Notes: generated by a model not told the origin, from the letters alone. DNA of 64,000 nt from Roseofilum reptotaenium CS-1145 (GCF_028330985.1 NZ_JAQMUE010000077.1:20945-84944), one strand, 5' to 3'; shown: positions 43,082 through 54,414, counted from the first letter of the stretch. Made by a program: numbers and translations.

Positions 43082-44317
43082 ATCAAAAGGTTCAATCGTC
43101 AGGAGGATGGCAGGATTGAGAGGAGCAAAACGGGTAAATCGGCCTACGGGAAGTGAGCGGGAGACCTGGACTTGTAGCACCCGATAGGTCAATTGGTGGC
43201 GATCGATCCAGGCGATCGCCTCTTGTAGATGCTCTAATGTTGCTAGGGCCATGACTATTTTACCCCCAGGTAACAAGGTGGCTAAACAACAGGCTAAAAT
43301 TCCTTCTAAAGAATCTCCAGTACCGCCAATAAACACCCGGTGAGGGGCAGGAATTTGGCGTAAAATGTCGGGTGCTTTGCCTTGAATAGAGACGACATTC
43401 GAGAGGGCAAAGCGCCGAGCATTATTTTGAATCAGTTGAATTCCGGCTGCCGTTTTTTCAATGGCATAAATTTGGGCTGTGGGGACTAAACGTCCGATTT
43501 CCACAGAGACGGAACCGGTTCCAGCGCCAATATCCCAGATGACTTGCTTGGGTTGTAGACCGAGTTCTCCCAGAATCAGAAGACGAATTTCCCGCTTGGT
43601 GATTAAGCCAGGTCGATCGCCGAAACTGTAGAATTGGCGATCGGGTATGCCAAGGGCGGGTAAGGTATTTAAATCAATAGAGCTATCTTGGGGTTTCTCC
43701 ACCAAGATCGTAATATTCAGGGGCGCAAACGTCCGCATCAGGGCTTCTTGAGGGGATAAGTGTTGGATGCGCTCATCGGTTCCTCCCAGGTTTTCACATA
43801 CCCAGAAGTCATAAGAGGTGGGGTTATCTACATTTAATAATAGATGGGCGATCGCTCCTGGACTATGGAGCGGATCGGTCAATACGGCGATGGGAGAAGC
43901 GCCTTTTTGCAGCGCCCTCACCAATTGATCGAACTCTCGACCATGGATACTAATGATTGTCGCTCCTTGCCAAGGGACTTTCACCCGACTAAAGGCAAGT
44001 TGAACGGAACTGAGATGGGGATGAAAGCATAATTGCTCTGGTGGAAAATAGGTGAGCAGCAGTCGTCCAAGACCAAAAAACAGGGGGTCACCGGAAACCA
44101 GGATGACGATAGTTTCTGAGCTGAGGCGCTCTTTAATGTGGTGTAGGGTTTGGGAGATGTCGTTTAAGGTGAGGCGCTGGGCTAGGTGTTGGGGAAAATA
44201 AGCCAAGTGGCGATCGCTACCCACCAATAGCGTTGCGCGATCGATGATTTCTTGCACCACTACCGACAGTCCAGATGCGCCCTCTAAGCCAATACCCACA
44301 ACATTAATCTGATTCAT
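43058..44317 (-). CDS. cobL: Precorrin-6Y C5,15-methyltransferase (decarboxylating), CbiE-CbiT fusion
   Basis: 419 residues. The N-terminal CbiE half has MNQINVVGIGLEGASGLS and the methylase motif VSGDPLFFGLGR. The C-terminal CbiT half has DRPGLITKREIRLLILGELGLQPKQVIWDIGAGTGSVSVEIGRL and VFIGGTGDSLEG. Together they methylate C5 and C15 of the corrin ring and remove the C12 acetate carboxyl in B12 (pseudocobalamin) synthesis. cobH lies eight bases upstream on the same strand, forming a cob operon. No cobalamin riboswitch is visible upstream. Confidence 0.95.
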   Translation of the reverse strand: MNQINVVGIGLEGASGLSVVVQEIIDRATLLVGSDRHLAYFPQHLAQRLTLNDISQTLHHIKERLSSETIVILVSGDPLFFGLGRLLLTYFPPEQLCFHPHLSSVQLAFSRVKVPWQGATIISIHGREFDQLVRALQKGASPIAVLTDPLHSPGAIAHLLLNVDNPTSYDFWVCENLGGTDERIQHLSPQEALMRTFAPLNITILVEKPQDSSIDLNTLPALGIPDRQFYSFGDRPGLITKREIRLLILGELGLQPKQVIWDIGAGTGSVSVEIGRLVPTAQIYAIEKTAAGIQLIQNNARRFALSNVVSIQGKAPDILRQIPAPHRVFIGGTGDSLEGILACCLATLLPGGKIVMALATLEHLQEAIAWIDRHQLTYRVLQVQVSRSLPVGRFTRFAPLNPAILLTIEPFDSTAKMAH

Positions 44318-44325
44318 CTGTTTCC

Positions 44326-44925
44326 CTACGCCAGATGGATCAAAGCATTAACAATAGCTGCCGCCACTGGCGATCCGCCCTTACGCCCATTTACCACAAT
44401 TTGGGGAACTGCCAATTGTGCTAAACGAGATTTCGCTTCTACCACAGACACAAATCCCACAGGAGCGCCGATAACTAGAGCCGGTTGCACCCTACCCTGT
44501 TCGATCTCCTCACATAGGGCTAATAGAGCTGTAGGTGCGTTTCCAATTACAAAAATGCCATTTGGAAACTGACGCGCAAAATGAAGCATTCCCGTTTCTG
44601 TGCGGGTTTTTCCCGGTTCCGCTTCAGGTGCTGCTTCGACTGCAACCCAGAGAGGATTATTAAACGTTTGAGTGACTAAACCGTGAATTCCTCTACTCAC
44701 CATCGAGACATCGGTAATAATGGGATGCTGTTGGCGAAGGGCATCGATACCGGATTGAATGGCTGTGGGACTAAAGTTAAGTAAGTCTTTGAATTCAAAA
44801 TCGGCAGTGGTGTGAATGACACGACGCGCGATCGCATATTCCTGAACATTTAAAGTATGGGGGCCAATCTCGCGATCGATCAAGGCAAAACTTTCCAGCG
44901 CGATCGGATGTTCAAATTTCTTCAT
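44326..44925 (-). CDS. cobH: Precorrin-8X methylmutase
   Basis: 199 residues. CobH/CbiC moves the C11 methyl to C12 to give hydrogenobyrinate or cobyrinate. Motifs: ARRVIHTTADFEF (active-site His region), TDVSMVSRGI, IFVIGNAPTALLAL and GAPVGFVSVVEAKSRL with NGRKGGSPVAAAIVNAL. The first bases of this gene are part of a 37 bp repeat also found at 45859-45895. That repeat shows the gene once overlapped the end of the SpoIIE phosphatase gene by ATGA. Confidence 0.96.
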   Translation of the reverse strand: MKKFEHPIALESFALIDREIGPHTLNVQEYAIARRVIHTTADFEFKDLLNFSPTAIQSGIDALRQQHPIITDVSMVSRGIHGLVTQTFNNPLWVAVEAAPEAEPGKTRTETGMLHFARQFPNGIFVIGNAPTALLALCEEIEQGRVQPALVIGAPVGFVSVVEAKSRLAQLAVPQIVVNGRKGGSPVAAAIVNALIHLA

Positions 44926-44943
44926 CGTTGCTTCAAAACCACC
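44907..44943. repeat. 37 bp direct repeat, copy A (cobH start plus remnant of phosphatase end)
   Basis: 35 of 37 bases match 45859-45895, same orientation. On the minus strand this copy holds the cobH start codon and codons 1-6, preceded by a leftover of the phosphatase C-terminus (VVLKQR stop). Confidence 0.88.
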
Positions 44944-44977
44944 CCATCAATACAGTAGTGTGTTGTTTTCATATTAT

Positions 44978-45727
44978 TCAAGAGCGCTGAAGTTTACCTA
45001 AATCGCCTCGTTGCTCTAAGCTAAACTCCGGATGTACGTTTAAGAATCTAGCAACCCCTTCCCTAACTTGTTGTCCCCAAAAATCCTCCCCCATATCATG
45101 AAGAATAATTACCCCATCGGTTGCTACATACGAAGATAAGAGCAGTAGATCGCTCAGTACCGCTTCAGTGTGGTGATCGGCATCTAGGAAAACCGCATTA
45201 AAGGGGCCATGGGTTTCACAAACTTCTGGGCCAATTGTGGCATAATCGTCTAGATTAACACCATAATCAATAACCTTTTGGCGATCGCCAGGGTCGGGGA
45301 AACAGCAGGAGAAAAATCCTTGATAAATCTTAAAGCGATCGCGAACACCCACATGGACAAGGGCTGCTTTGACAAACGATAACATCGTTTCTGGGTAATC
45401 TGGGATCTCAAACTTTCGCACACATAACCCATTCATTAAACCCGTTGGTAAACCTGGATCGACGCAGATAATCTCAGAGTCAGGAAAACATAGACCTAAT
45501 ACAACAGAAGATACACCGACAAATGTGCCCACCTCTAAGATTTTTCCCCGATACTGCTCGGGCAAGAACTGCACTAATATCTCGGCATCATCCGGTTTCA
45601 AGGAAGCATTTTCCACAAACTCTCGATTGAGTCCTTCTTGAGCTAAAAAAGAAATGGCTAACTTGCGAACATCTTGGGGAGAAATGGTTGTTTCCATGAT
45701 TTTGATCGGAGATATTGGGTTATCCAT
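44978..45727 (-). CDS. Class I SAM-dependent methyltransferase (family 24-like), probably inserted gene
   Basis: 249 residues. Motif I is KILEVGTFVGVSSVVLGLCFPDSEIICVDPG, a loop AVFLDADHHTEAVLSDLLLLSSYVATDGVIILHDMG contains the acidic motif, and the N-terminus carries SFLAQEGLNREFVENASLKPDDAEIL. This is the CmcI/O-methyltransferase-like Methyltransf_24 group; acceptor unknown. The gene sits alone between two 37 bp direct repeats (44907-44943 and 45859-45895) made of the ends of its neighbours. It therefore appears to be a newcomer within an older phosphatase-cobH junction. Confidence 0.83.
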   Translation of the reverse strand: MDNPISPIKIMETTISPQDVRKLAISFLAQEGLNREFVENASLKPDDAEILVQFLPEQYRGKILEVGTFVGVSSVVLGLCFPDSEIICVDPGLPTGLMNGLCVRKFEIPDYPETMLSFVKAALVHVGVRDRFKIYQGFFSCCFPDPGDRQKVIDYGVNLDDYATIGPEVCETHGPFNAVFLDADHHTEAVLSDLLLLSSYVATDGVIILHDMGEDFWGQQVREGVARFLNVHPEFSLEQRGDLGKLQRS

Positions 45728-45858
45728 GTATCTAAGCTAGGCAGGGGCGACAGGATAGCGCACCACATTTGAAATAATAGGGCGTATTCTTCTACCTACC
45801 CTACAACCGCTAAAAATTATAACTTGTTTAGTAGATCAGGAGACTAACTGGAGAGCCA

Positions 45859-45895
45859 GATGTTCGGATTTCTTCATCGTTGCTTCAAAACCACC
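45859..45895. repeat. 37 bp direct repeat, copy B (phosphatase end plus remnant of cobH start)
   Basis: On the minus strand this copy holds the true phosphatase C-terminus (VVLKQR stop) overlapping a leftover cobH start (ATG AAG AAA TCC GAA). It is the mirror situation of copy A. Confidence 0.88.
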
Positions 45896-47319
45896 ACAGT
45901 AATATCATCAAACACCTTATGCTCGCCAATAAACCCGCGTACATCCTCAACCACCCGTTCCCGAATCTCATGGGCTGATTTTTGCCGATGTTGTATCAGT
46001 AGATTACATAAACGCTCTAATCCATATTGATACTTCTCCCTATTCTCCGCTTCTGTAATCCCATCCGTATACAATACCATCACATCTTCAGCATTTAAAT
46101 GAATATCCTGTTGGCTAATAAAATCCGCAATCTGGTCATCTAAACCAATGGGGAATCCCAAATTTATTGTATCAATTAACTCAATTTTTCCATCACAGCG
46201 AACCACGATCGCCTCCTCATGTTGACCACTCAGTTGCACCCATCCCTGGTGATAATCCAAAATCGATAGGGTCATATTTTTATCAGACTTCATTCGTTGC
46301 AAATTGTCATACAGGGTCTGATTGAGGATATCTAAAAACCGCACCGGATCGGTTTCATCCATCTTCTGCAACGTGCGAATTGCTGTTTGAGCCATCAGCA
46401 TCAATACCCCACTTTCTAACCCATGTCCCGTCACATCGCCAATACCAATTTTTAGGCGATCTCCTTGCTTGAGAACATCATAATAATCTCCTCCTACTTC
46501 ATCTGCGGGTTCCATATATCCGGCAATTTCCAAATCAGCAATATCGTCTAACTCTTCTGCTTTCGGCAGTACCATCTGCTGGAGTTTTTTGGCTACATCC
46601 AACTCTGAACTTAACCGTATATTCTCTGCCTTGAGTTTCTCGTTTAAGATGCCGATTTCCTGATTGGCTAAGGCGAGTTCTGCGGTGCGTTGTTGTACTT
46701 TTTTTTCCAAGTTTTGGTAGAGATACGCATTTTCTAAGGCGATCGCCGCTTGTCCCGACAACAGTTTAATCATCTCCACTCGATTCGCTGTAAACGCACC
46801 TATCGTCAAATTATTTTCCAGGTAGACAATACTGACTAATTCTCCTTGATTAATCAGAGGCACACAAAGAATCGATTTAGGTTGATATTCTTGAATGTAA
46901 GGATCATTGATAAAGTTACCCTGATTTGTCGCATCATGAAGTACTACACTCTCTTGAGTACGACGCACATAATTAATTAGACTCTGAGCTATTTGAGCAT
47001 TTTCTTGTACGGGAAGTGCTTGTAAGACCTGAATTTGATCAGAATCTAGAGTTTGGGAGGCTTCAATGATCAATTCTTCTTGATCTGCAATCAACAAATA
47101 TCCACTCTGCGCTCCTGCATTTTGCATAATAATATTCATCAGAGCCATCAATAGCTTTTCTAAAACAATTTCACCAGAAATCGCTTGATTAGCTTTGAGA
47201 ACCGTCGAGAGATCTAAAGCCACACCAGAGGGGGTAGTAGTAGCACTTCTAGTAATAGAAATACCACTCTTTTGTGTATCAGACAATAGACTTAAGAAAT
47301 CAGGATAGAGTTGCTCCAA
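45874..47319 (-). pseudogene. GAF plus SpoIIE/PP2C phosphatase part of a split kinase gene
   Basis: 481 residues from the first usable ATG. The GAF domain spans about 50-200 (EKLLMALMNIIMQNAGAQSGYLL..., ANRVEMIKLLSGQAAIALENA), then a coiled coil (LEKKVQQRTAELALANQEIGILNEKLKAENIRL). The SpoIIE/RsbU phosphatase has EPADEVGGDYYDVL, IGIGDVTGHGLESG and VLYTDGITEA (metal-binding Asp residues present). The frame continues upstream without a break to the TAG at 47452-47454, which ends the kinase ORF. The linker NELAAEFYLKFKKPKFAQIYIQQAY is the normal joining sequence of these fused proteins, so this is the downstream half of one gene. It could still be made by re-initiation or readthrough. Confidence 0.8.
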
Positions 47320-47451
47320 TTGCTCAGTTTTAGCCGTTGCTCCCCAAACCCTATATCCATAATAAGCTTGTTGTATATAAATTTGAGCAAATTTTGGCTT
47401 CTTGAATTTTAAGTAAAACTCAGCAGCCAGTTCATTGGCTAAACTTTCTTC

Positions 47452-50400
47452 CTAAATATAATCATTTTCACGGGCAGCTTCAATAGCACGGTCATATAAA
47501 TCTATCGCTTCTAGAGTATCTTCTAGAACCTTAGCCACCTCAGCTTCTACTAATAAATATTTATGGAAAAAGTTTTCGGGGCAATTATCTACCCACTTTT
47601 TCATCCTCACTTGGTTTTTCCGTACTTTTTCCATGACTTTTTTTTGGTTTTCCAGATCGGAATCAGGGTACAAACGCAAGAGAGTTAAAGACGAATAGAA
47701 ATTGTGTTGAGCAACTGGAATGCTAATCGAGATGAAAGGAAGTATTTTTTTCGCTTCTGACAAACAATCGAGGGATTCATTCAGTTTATGATAGAGATAG
47801 CAGGCTTGAGATTTGATAATGTAATAATAACAAAGCACCATAAAACTCTGACATTCTATCCAATTATTTAGATAAAATTCTTCGGCTTTTTCTCCATCAT
47901 CAAATGAATCAATATCTGAATTTAAACCTCTTAAGTTGAGAATTACTAAATGAGCTGCCCATAACAAATCAGTTGCCAATTTATGACTGCTCTGCTCTGC
48001 ATACAAGAGATAGTTTTCGATTTGCTCTGCCATCTCTTCAAGCGGTTTACTTTGATAAAATAAGTTATAGCAATTCACCATTATTATATATCCAGCATAG
48101 TTGATATCGCCATATTCTAAGGCTAATGCAAACCCTTCATCATTGAGAGGATTGGCATATTTCAAGTGTTTATTCCATCCATTAACATAAGTAGCAAATA
48201 CATGAAGAACTTGACATTTTACTCCCCCATGATTAAATCGTTCAGTCAGATTAATCGCTAAGGTTCCAAATTCATAAGCAAGGGCATACTCTTCTTCTAT
48301 CTGTGCCAAAAACATGGCATAGGCAGAAAAACCAAAAATCGAGTTAATGACTAACCCATACTTCAAGGACATTTGAACCAATTTTGTACTAACAATCCAC
48401 CACATAGTTGGGTTGGTCAAAAACATCGAGGATGTTCCACAGTGTAGCAATTTCATTGCCATTTGTTTTTCTGGATCGGTACATTCTTCAGCCTGTTCCA
48501 GCTCGGAAACTTTGCGATATTTTAAATGGGTTTTAATATTTTTTATTTCCACATCAAGACAAGCTTGTAGTTCAATTTGATCTGCTGTTGAACTTGGAAA
48601 ATAAATCCCCAATAAGTCCAAAGCAGTCGTTACATTAACAATCGCTTCTTCATACTTAGTTGATAGAGTATTTTGCACGCATAGAAGCCGATAAATTTCA
48701 CATTTATCTAACGTTGATTTAGTTTTTTGTAATGTGATATCAGCGCATATTTCAGCTTCATCATAATTGTAATTCAAGTATTCAACTTCACAACGCTCTT
48801 TATGTAATTCAAAGGTTAACTGATAACACTTGTCCCAACTGTCATTACTCAATTGATCCATTCCAGCTTTCAGGTATTCTAATGAACCCATATATGCGGC
48901 TGATGATTTGGCCTTTTTACCTGCCTCAAGATTTAAATGAGTAATTTTATTTTTTTCTTCATCATTAGTGAGTCTATCAAAACCAATATTCAAATGACCG
49001 ACAATATCAAATATGTTTTCTGATTGCTCTTCTTCAGAGCTATTCTTGAGCAAGAGTTGTCCAATCTTCAGATGAATTGATGGCTTGTCTTCTTCAGTAA
49101 TTAAAGCATAAGCAGCTTGTTGTACTCGGTCATGTACAAACCGGTAGTCTTGAATCAAAAGTTCTGGATCTAACTCCGATAAAGACAAAACTAACCCCGA
49201 TTGAATTGCAGGAATTATGTAATTGAATACTTCAGGTGAATTATTTCCTGAGACAAGAGATAAGGTAGTTAAATCAAAATTAGCACCAATACATGCTGCC
49301 AGCTTTAAAACTTCCTGGGTATTCAAGGGTAATTTTCTTAACTTACCAATCATCAACTCAACCACATTATCTGTGATATTTTGAGACTTTATTTTGTACA
49401 AATCCCATTCCCATACTTGGTTTTTATAATTAAACTCAATGAGATTTTCAGAATATAAGTTGCTTAAAAACTGATTAACAAAGAATGGGTTACCTTGTGT
49501 TTTATCAAAGATCATTTTGGACAATTCTTGAACCTTCTCATTCTCTTGTATCACGGTGTCTTCGATCAGATGTCTAACGTCATTTATAACTAGATTTTTC
49601 AAGGTCAACTCATGAATACAAATTTGATTATTTTTGAGCTTATCAATCAAGGTAATAAAAGGATGGTTAACATTGACTTCATTGTCTCGATAAGCTCCAA
49701 TCAATAATAAGTTTTTTAGGTTTTTATCCATCACGATCAGTTCGATTAACTTTAAAGTTGCTCTATCTGTCCATTGGAGATCGTCTAGAAAGATAACTAG
49801 GGGATGCTCCGGACTACAACAGCAGTGAATAAAGTGTTGAAAAACTAAGTTAAACCGATTTTGAGATTCCGTTGGTTCTAATTTATCTATGGGGGGTTGG
49901 GGGCCAATAATTAATTCAATTTCTGGTATGACTTCAATAATAACTTGTCCATTAACACCGAGAGCTTGCAATAATTTAGTTTTCCATTTTTCTAAGTTTT
50001 CTGGGCTTTCAGTTAGTAGTTGTTGCACAAATTCTTTGAAGGCTGATACGATCGCTGAATAGGGAAAATTACGCTGAAATTGGTCAAATTTTCCAGAAAT
50101 GAAGTAGCCTTTTCTTTGGGTGATGGGTTTATATATTTCTTGGACTAGGGCTGATTTTCCAATACCTGAGTAGCCAGCCACTAGCATCATTTGATTGTTT
50201 CTATCGACTTGTTCAAAGATGTTTAAGAGCTGCTCAATTTCTTTTTGCCTTCCGTAGAGTTTTTGGGGAATTTGAAATTTATCAGATAGGTCTTCGGTTC
50301 CCAGAGGAAACGAGTCAATTTCTCCCTGGGTTTCCAGTTGGGTTAAACACGTTTCTAGGTCGGTTTTTAATCCCCAAGCACTCTGATATCTATCTTCGGC

Positions 50401-51153
50401 GTTTTTGGACATCAACTTGCTGATGATGTCGGAGAAAATGGAGGGAATATGGGGATTAATTTCGGTTACCGATCGAGGTTCTTTGGCAATATGACAATGA
50501 ACTAATTCGAGTTCGTCTTGGGCGGTGAATGGTAGTTGCTTGGCGAGCAGTTCATAAAAGGATACACCAAGAGAATAAAAGTCGGTGCGATAGTCTAAGG
50601 AGCGGTTCATTCTTCCGGTTTGTTCTGGGGAGATATACTGAATGGTTCCTTCGACAATGGTGGGGTTTTTAAGGGTGGGAGTTTCTTTGCTTAGTTGAGT
50701 GGAGATACCGAGGTCGATGATTTTTAGCTGTTGCGTTTGGACGTTGAGTACGATATTGGCAGGATTAATATCTTTGTGGATAATATTTTCGGCGTGGAGT
50801 TCTCCAAGGCTTTCAGCTATTTTGATGAATAGGGATAGGTATTGATTCAGGTTAAAGGTGTCCTGAATTTTGAGAGATCTGAGGGATTCTCCTCCAAAGT
50901 CCTCCAGGATAATAACTAGGGTATTTTTATAGGGTTGAAGGTCATAGGCTTTAATGATTCCTTTTCGGTCTAAGGAATGGGTAAGCTGATATTCTTGTTT
51001 GTAGCGGGTCAGTTCTGAGCGAGTGGGATAGTCTTCTTTGAGGAGTTTGAGAATAACAGGTTGCTGATTAGTTTCTTTGATTGCCCGATAGACTTCCGAG
51101 TTACTGCTTTCGTAAATGAAGTTTAGGGTTTTATAACCGGATAAGGAGAGCAT
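47452..51153 (-). pseudogene. Ser/Thr kinase plus AAA ATPase part of a split multidomain signalling gene
   Basis: 1233 residues from the ATG at 51153, which matches the family start (MLSLSGYKTLNFIYES); a GTG at 51192 is possible. A protein kinase domain covers about 1-270 (Lys in PVILKLLKED, HKDINPAN catalytic loop, IIDLGIST for DFG). An AAA ATPase/regulatory domain follows from about 300 (YGRQKEIEQLL, Walker A VAGYSGIGKSALVQEI, Walker B LVIFLDDLQWTD), then a long TPR-like helical region. In relatives GAF and histidine kinase or SpoIIE domains follow in the same chain. Here TAG at 47452-47454 stops translation after AARENDYI, and the same frame continues into 45874-47319. Confidence 0.88.
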
Positions 51154-51477
51154 AGTTTTTAAGTTATCAGAAACTTTAGGATATTTTATCACTAGAGTTC
51201 TATGGGTTTAAAGGTATGGCTTGATGCCCCTTCGCCTTCAGATATCAGGTAGGGTTTTCCACACTGTTAACCGAATCGCTCCCTAGGCTCGATCGCCCCT
51301 AAACTAAAACTTCTCATATCTGCCATCCTTGATGGAACAAGAGATACAGACCGATCGCCGCTCCTGATTGTTGAGCAGATCGCTCACAGTTTCGTAATAT
51401 TCGTTAATATAAGATTAATAATCATAAACAAGAACCGTCCTAAATACCCTAAAACACAACAGGAGGATCGAATAGGC

Positions 51478-53316
51478 GTGAACAAACGGTGGAGAAATGC
51501 AGGACTATATGCTTTACTGGCGATCGTCGTCATTGCCTTGGGAACAGCGTTGTTTGACCAACAACCTCAACCCACCCAAACCTGGCCTTACAGTCAACTG
51601 ATTGATGAAGTTGAGAGCCAACGGGTAGAGCGGGTCAACCTCAGTGCTGACCGTACTAGAGCGCTAGTGACCGCAGAAAATGGCGATAAGATTCTGGTTA
51701 ACCTTCCCAACGATCCAGATCTACTCAACATTCTCACGAACAATAATGTTGATATCTCAGTTTTACCTCCCAGTGATGATGGGGCTTGGGTGCGGGCCTT
51801 AAGTAGTCTGTTTATCCCGATTTTGCTGGTGGTAGGGGTCTTTTTCCTCCTCAGACGGGCCCAAAATGGCCCTGGCTCTCAGGCGATGAACTTTGGGAAA
51901 TCGAAGGCTAGGGTGCAAATGGAACCCCAAACCCAAGTCACCTTCGGAGATGTGGCCGGGATTGAACAAGCCAAATTAGAGTTAACGGAAGTTGTAGACT
52001 TCTTGAAAAACGCCGATCGCTTCACGGCAGTGGGCGCTAAAATCCCCAAAGGTGTCCTCTTAGTTGGCCCTCCTGGAACGGGTAAAACCCTACTCGCGAA
52101 AGCAGTTGCCGGTGAAGCAGGAGTTCCCTTTTTCTCCATTTCGGGTTCTGAGTTTGTCGAAATGTTTGTCGGGGTGGGTGCTTCCCGCGTCCGGGATTTG
52201 TTTGAACAAGCGAAAGCCAATGCTCCCTGTATCGTCTTTATCGATGAAATTGATGCCGTTGGTCGTCAACGGGGTGCAGGTCTCGGTGGCGGTAATGACG
52301 AGCGCGAACAAACCCTGAACCAATTGCTGACCGAAATGGACGGGTTTGAAGGCAATACCGGAATTATCATTATTGCGGCAACTAACCGTCCCGATGTTCT
52401 CGATGCTGCCTTGATGCGTCCCGGTCGCTTTGACCGTCAGGTGGTCGTAGACCGTCCCGACTATGCTGGACGCTTAGAAATTCTTAATGTTCACTCCCGG
52501 GGCAAAACCCTATCTCCTGATGTGGATCTGGAAAAAATTGCCCGTCGGACTCCTGGATTTACGGGTGCAGACCTCTCCAATCTCTTGAATGAGGGAGCCA
52601 TTTTAGCGGCTCGTCGCAATTTAACTGAGATTTCCATGGATGAAGTCAATGATGCCATTGACCGCGTTCTGGCTGGGCCGGAGAAGAAAGACCGGGTGAT
52701 GAGCGAGAAACGCAAGGAATTGGTCGCCTATCATGAAGCCGGCCATGCTTTAGTGGGCGCTTTGATGCCAGATTACGATCCCGTACAGAAAATTAGCATT
52801 ATTCCTCGCGGCCGTGCCGGGGGTTTGACTTGGTTCACACCGAGTGAAGAGCGCATGGATTCCGGATTATACAGCCGTTCTTATCTGCAAAACCAGATGG
52901 CGGTTGCTCTGGGCGGTCGTTTGGCTGAAGAGATCGTCTTTGGTGATGAAGAAGTGACGACTGGTGCATCGAATGACTTGCAACAGGTGGCACGGGTGGC
53001 TCGGCAAATGGTGACTCGTTTCGGGATGAGCGATCGCCTCGGACCGGTCGCATTAGGTCGTCAGCAAGGCAATATGTTCCTGGGTCGCGATATTGCAGCC
53101 GAGCGGGATTTCTCGGAAGAAACGGCAGCCGCTATTGATGATGAGGTGCGGAATCTAGTAGACCAAGCCTATCGCCGCGCTAAGGCAGTGTTAGTCAATA
53201 ATCGTGCTGTCCTCGACCAATTGGCACAAATGCTAGTGGAACGAGAAACGGTTGATTCTGATGAACTGCAAGAATTGTTGGCCAATAGTGAGGTGAAAAT
53301 GGCGGCGATCGCCTAA
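51478..53316 (+). CDS. ftsH: ATP-dependent zinc metalloprotease FtsH
   Basis: 612 residues from a GTG; AGGAGG lies 10 bases upstream, supporting this start. Two N-terminal membrane helices ([17 protein letters not shown] and [20 protein letters not shown]) flank a lumenal/periplasmic domain. The AAA+ domain has Walker [14 protein letters not shown], Walker [10 protein letters not shown] and the second region of homology [18 protein letters not shown]. Zinc site HEAGH is near residue 420. FtsH degrades damaged membrane proteins, including photosystem II D1. The N-terminus resembles the Synechocystis FtsH1/FtsH3 type. A terminator-like palindrome follows. Confidence 0.97.
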   Translation: MNKRWRNAGLYALLAIVVIALGTALFDQQPQPTQTWPYSQLIDEVESQRVERVNLSADRTRALVTAENGDKILVNLPNDPDLLNILTNNNVDISVLPPSDDGAWVRALSSLFIPILLVVGVFFLLRRAQNGPGSQAMNFGKSKARVQMEPQTQVTFGDVAGIEQAKLELTEVVDFLKNADRFTAVGAKIPKGVLLVGPPGTGKTLLAKAVAGEAGVPFFSISGSEFVEMFVGVGASRVRDLFEQAKANAPCIVFIDEIDAVGRQRGAGLGGGNDEREQTLNQLLTEMDGFEGNTGIIIIAATNRPDVLDAALMRPGRFDRQVVVDRPDYAGRLEILNVHSRGKTLSPDVDLEKIARRTPGFTGADLSNLLNEGAILAARRNLTEISMDEVNDAIDRVLAGPEKKDRVMSEKRKELVAYHEAGHALVGALMPDYDPVQKISIIPRGRAGGLTWFTPSEERMDSGLYSRSYLQNQMAVALGGRLAEEIVFGDEEVTTGASNDLQQVARVARQMVTRFGMSDRLGPVALGRQQGNMFLGRDIAAERDFSEETAAAIDDEVRNLVDQAYRRAKAVLVNNRAVLDQLAQMLVERETVDSDELQELLANSEVKMAAIA

Positions 53317-53350
53317 TTTCACCGATAGCCATCCTCAAGGATCGACGAAT

Positions 53351-53382
53351 AGATAGGGGCAAACAGTCGTTCGCCCCTATCT
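53351..53382. terminator. Palindrome after ftsH, likely terminator (GTAGGGGC family relative)
   Basis: Arms AGATAGGGGC and GCCCCTATCT pair perfectly around a 12-base loop, 34 bp after the ftsH stop, and are followed by ATTCTTC. It is related to the palindromes at 3590, 7624 and 31765 by the GGGGC/GCCCC core. Confidence 0.65.
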
Positions 53383-53515
53383 ATTCTTCAGTTTAGGTTA
53401 AGGAGGCGATGATTAGCGATAGATCCGGAGGAGCAAAGGGAGTAGGCTAAAAGTGCGAATCAGCAACTCCTTATGTGCTCGATGTTTAGTCTAGAAGAAC
53501 TTCTGTGGAATTGGG

Positions 53516-54247
53516 TTAGGCAAACGCTGCTAGTTGTGCTTGCCAAATGGACCAATCATGGCCCCCATCCCAAATTTCTAAATGATGGGGAATGCCATTG
53601 CGATTAAAAGTATCACACAAGCGCAGATAATCGGAGAGACAGTGGTCATGTTGAGCCGTGAGAAGTTTGAGGTCAGTATTGGCTCCTCCTAACTCTAACC
53701 AGCGATCGCGATTCATATTAGCCATGTAGGCGACTGGATTAATAAAATGCAACTCCTTAGTGGTTTCCTCGGAATTTAACTGTGCAATCCCAGGTAGCTT
53801 GGTTAAATCATAGGTTCCCGACATAGAAATACAGCGGCGGACAATATTTGGATAGCGCAAAGCCAAATTTAACGCATGGGTTGCGCCTAAAGAACAGCCA
53901 GCAGCCACTAAAAAATCATTCTGGGCTTCATCACAAGCATAGGGTATAAACTCCTTACACCAATGCTTCTCCAACAATAACCAGCGCTGACGACGTTCCT
54001 GAATCGTTAATCCTGGAGCTAACAGCGTTTCCCAGTCCAAGGTATCCAAACAAAACACCTGAGTCCAGCCCATATCCAAATGCCGCCCCAGAGCCGCTAT
54101 TAAACCCCGGTCTTCTGGATCGAAAAAGCGTCCATTGCTTGAAGGAAACAATAACATGGGATAGCCAGAGTCCCCAAAATGCAAGACCTCCATTTCCCGT
54201 TGCAGAATATGGGAATAGAACCGGAAATACCGACGACAATAAGCCAT
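53516..54247 (-). CDS. Esterase D-like alpha/beta hydrolase
   Basis: 243 residues from the ATG at 54247; a TTG at 54274 would add nine residues. The fold starts CRRYFRFYSHILQREMEVLHFGDSGYPMLLFPSSNGRFFDPEDRG. The nucleophile elbow is AAGCSLGATHALNLALRYP (GxSxG form GCSLG), and the catalytic His lies in WDGGHDWSIW. Similar proteins are annotated as putative esterases; the substrate is unknown. The gene is divergent from fmt. Confidence 0.85.
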   Translation of the reverse strand: MAYCRRYFRFYSHILQREMEVLHFGDSGYPMLLFPSSNGRFFDPEDRGLIAALGRHLDMGWTQVFCLDTLDWETLLAPGLTIQERRQRWLLLEKHWCKEFIPYACDEAQNDFLVAAGCSLGATHALNLALRYPNIVRRCISMSGTYDLTKLPGIAQLNSEETTKELHFINPVAYMANMNRDRWLELGGANTDLKLLTAQHDHCLSDYLRLCDTFNRNGIPHHLEIWDGGHDWSIWQAQLAAFA

Positions 54248-54414
54248 AGAGTTTAAACTGAAAGCGTGAGTCAAACTTGAGCGATCGAGGATGGATATAG
54301 AATTGAAAGTCTAGAACATAGGTTGTGAACGATATCCTCCGGTAACTTAAAACAATAACGTAACCATTGTCCAATCCTTAACCGTTTCTCCAACATCATA
54401 CAGAACCGTAACCC

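Noticed and set aside
44926..44977. Cobalamin riboswitch upstream of cobH
   Set aside because: The available upstream DNA is short and is a duplicated gene edge; no B12-box-like sequence is visible.
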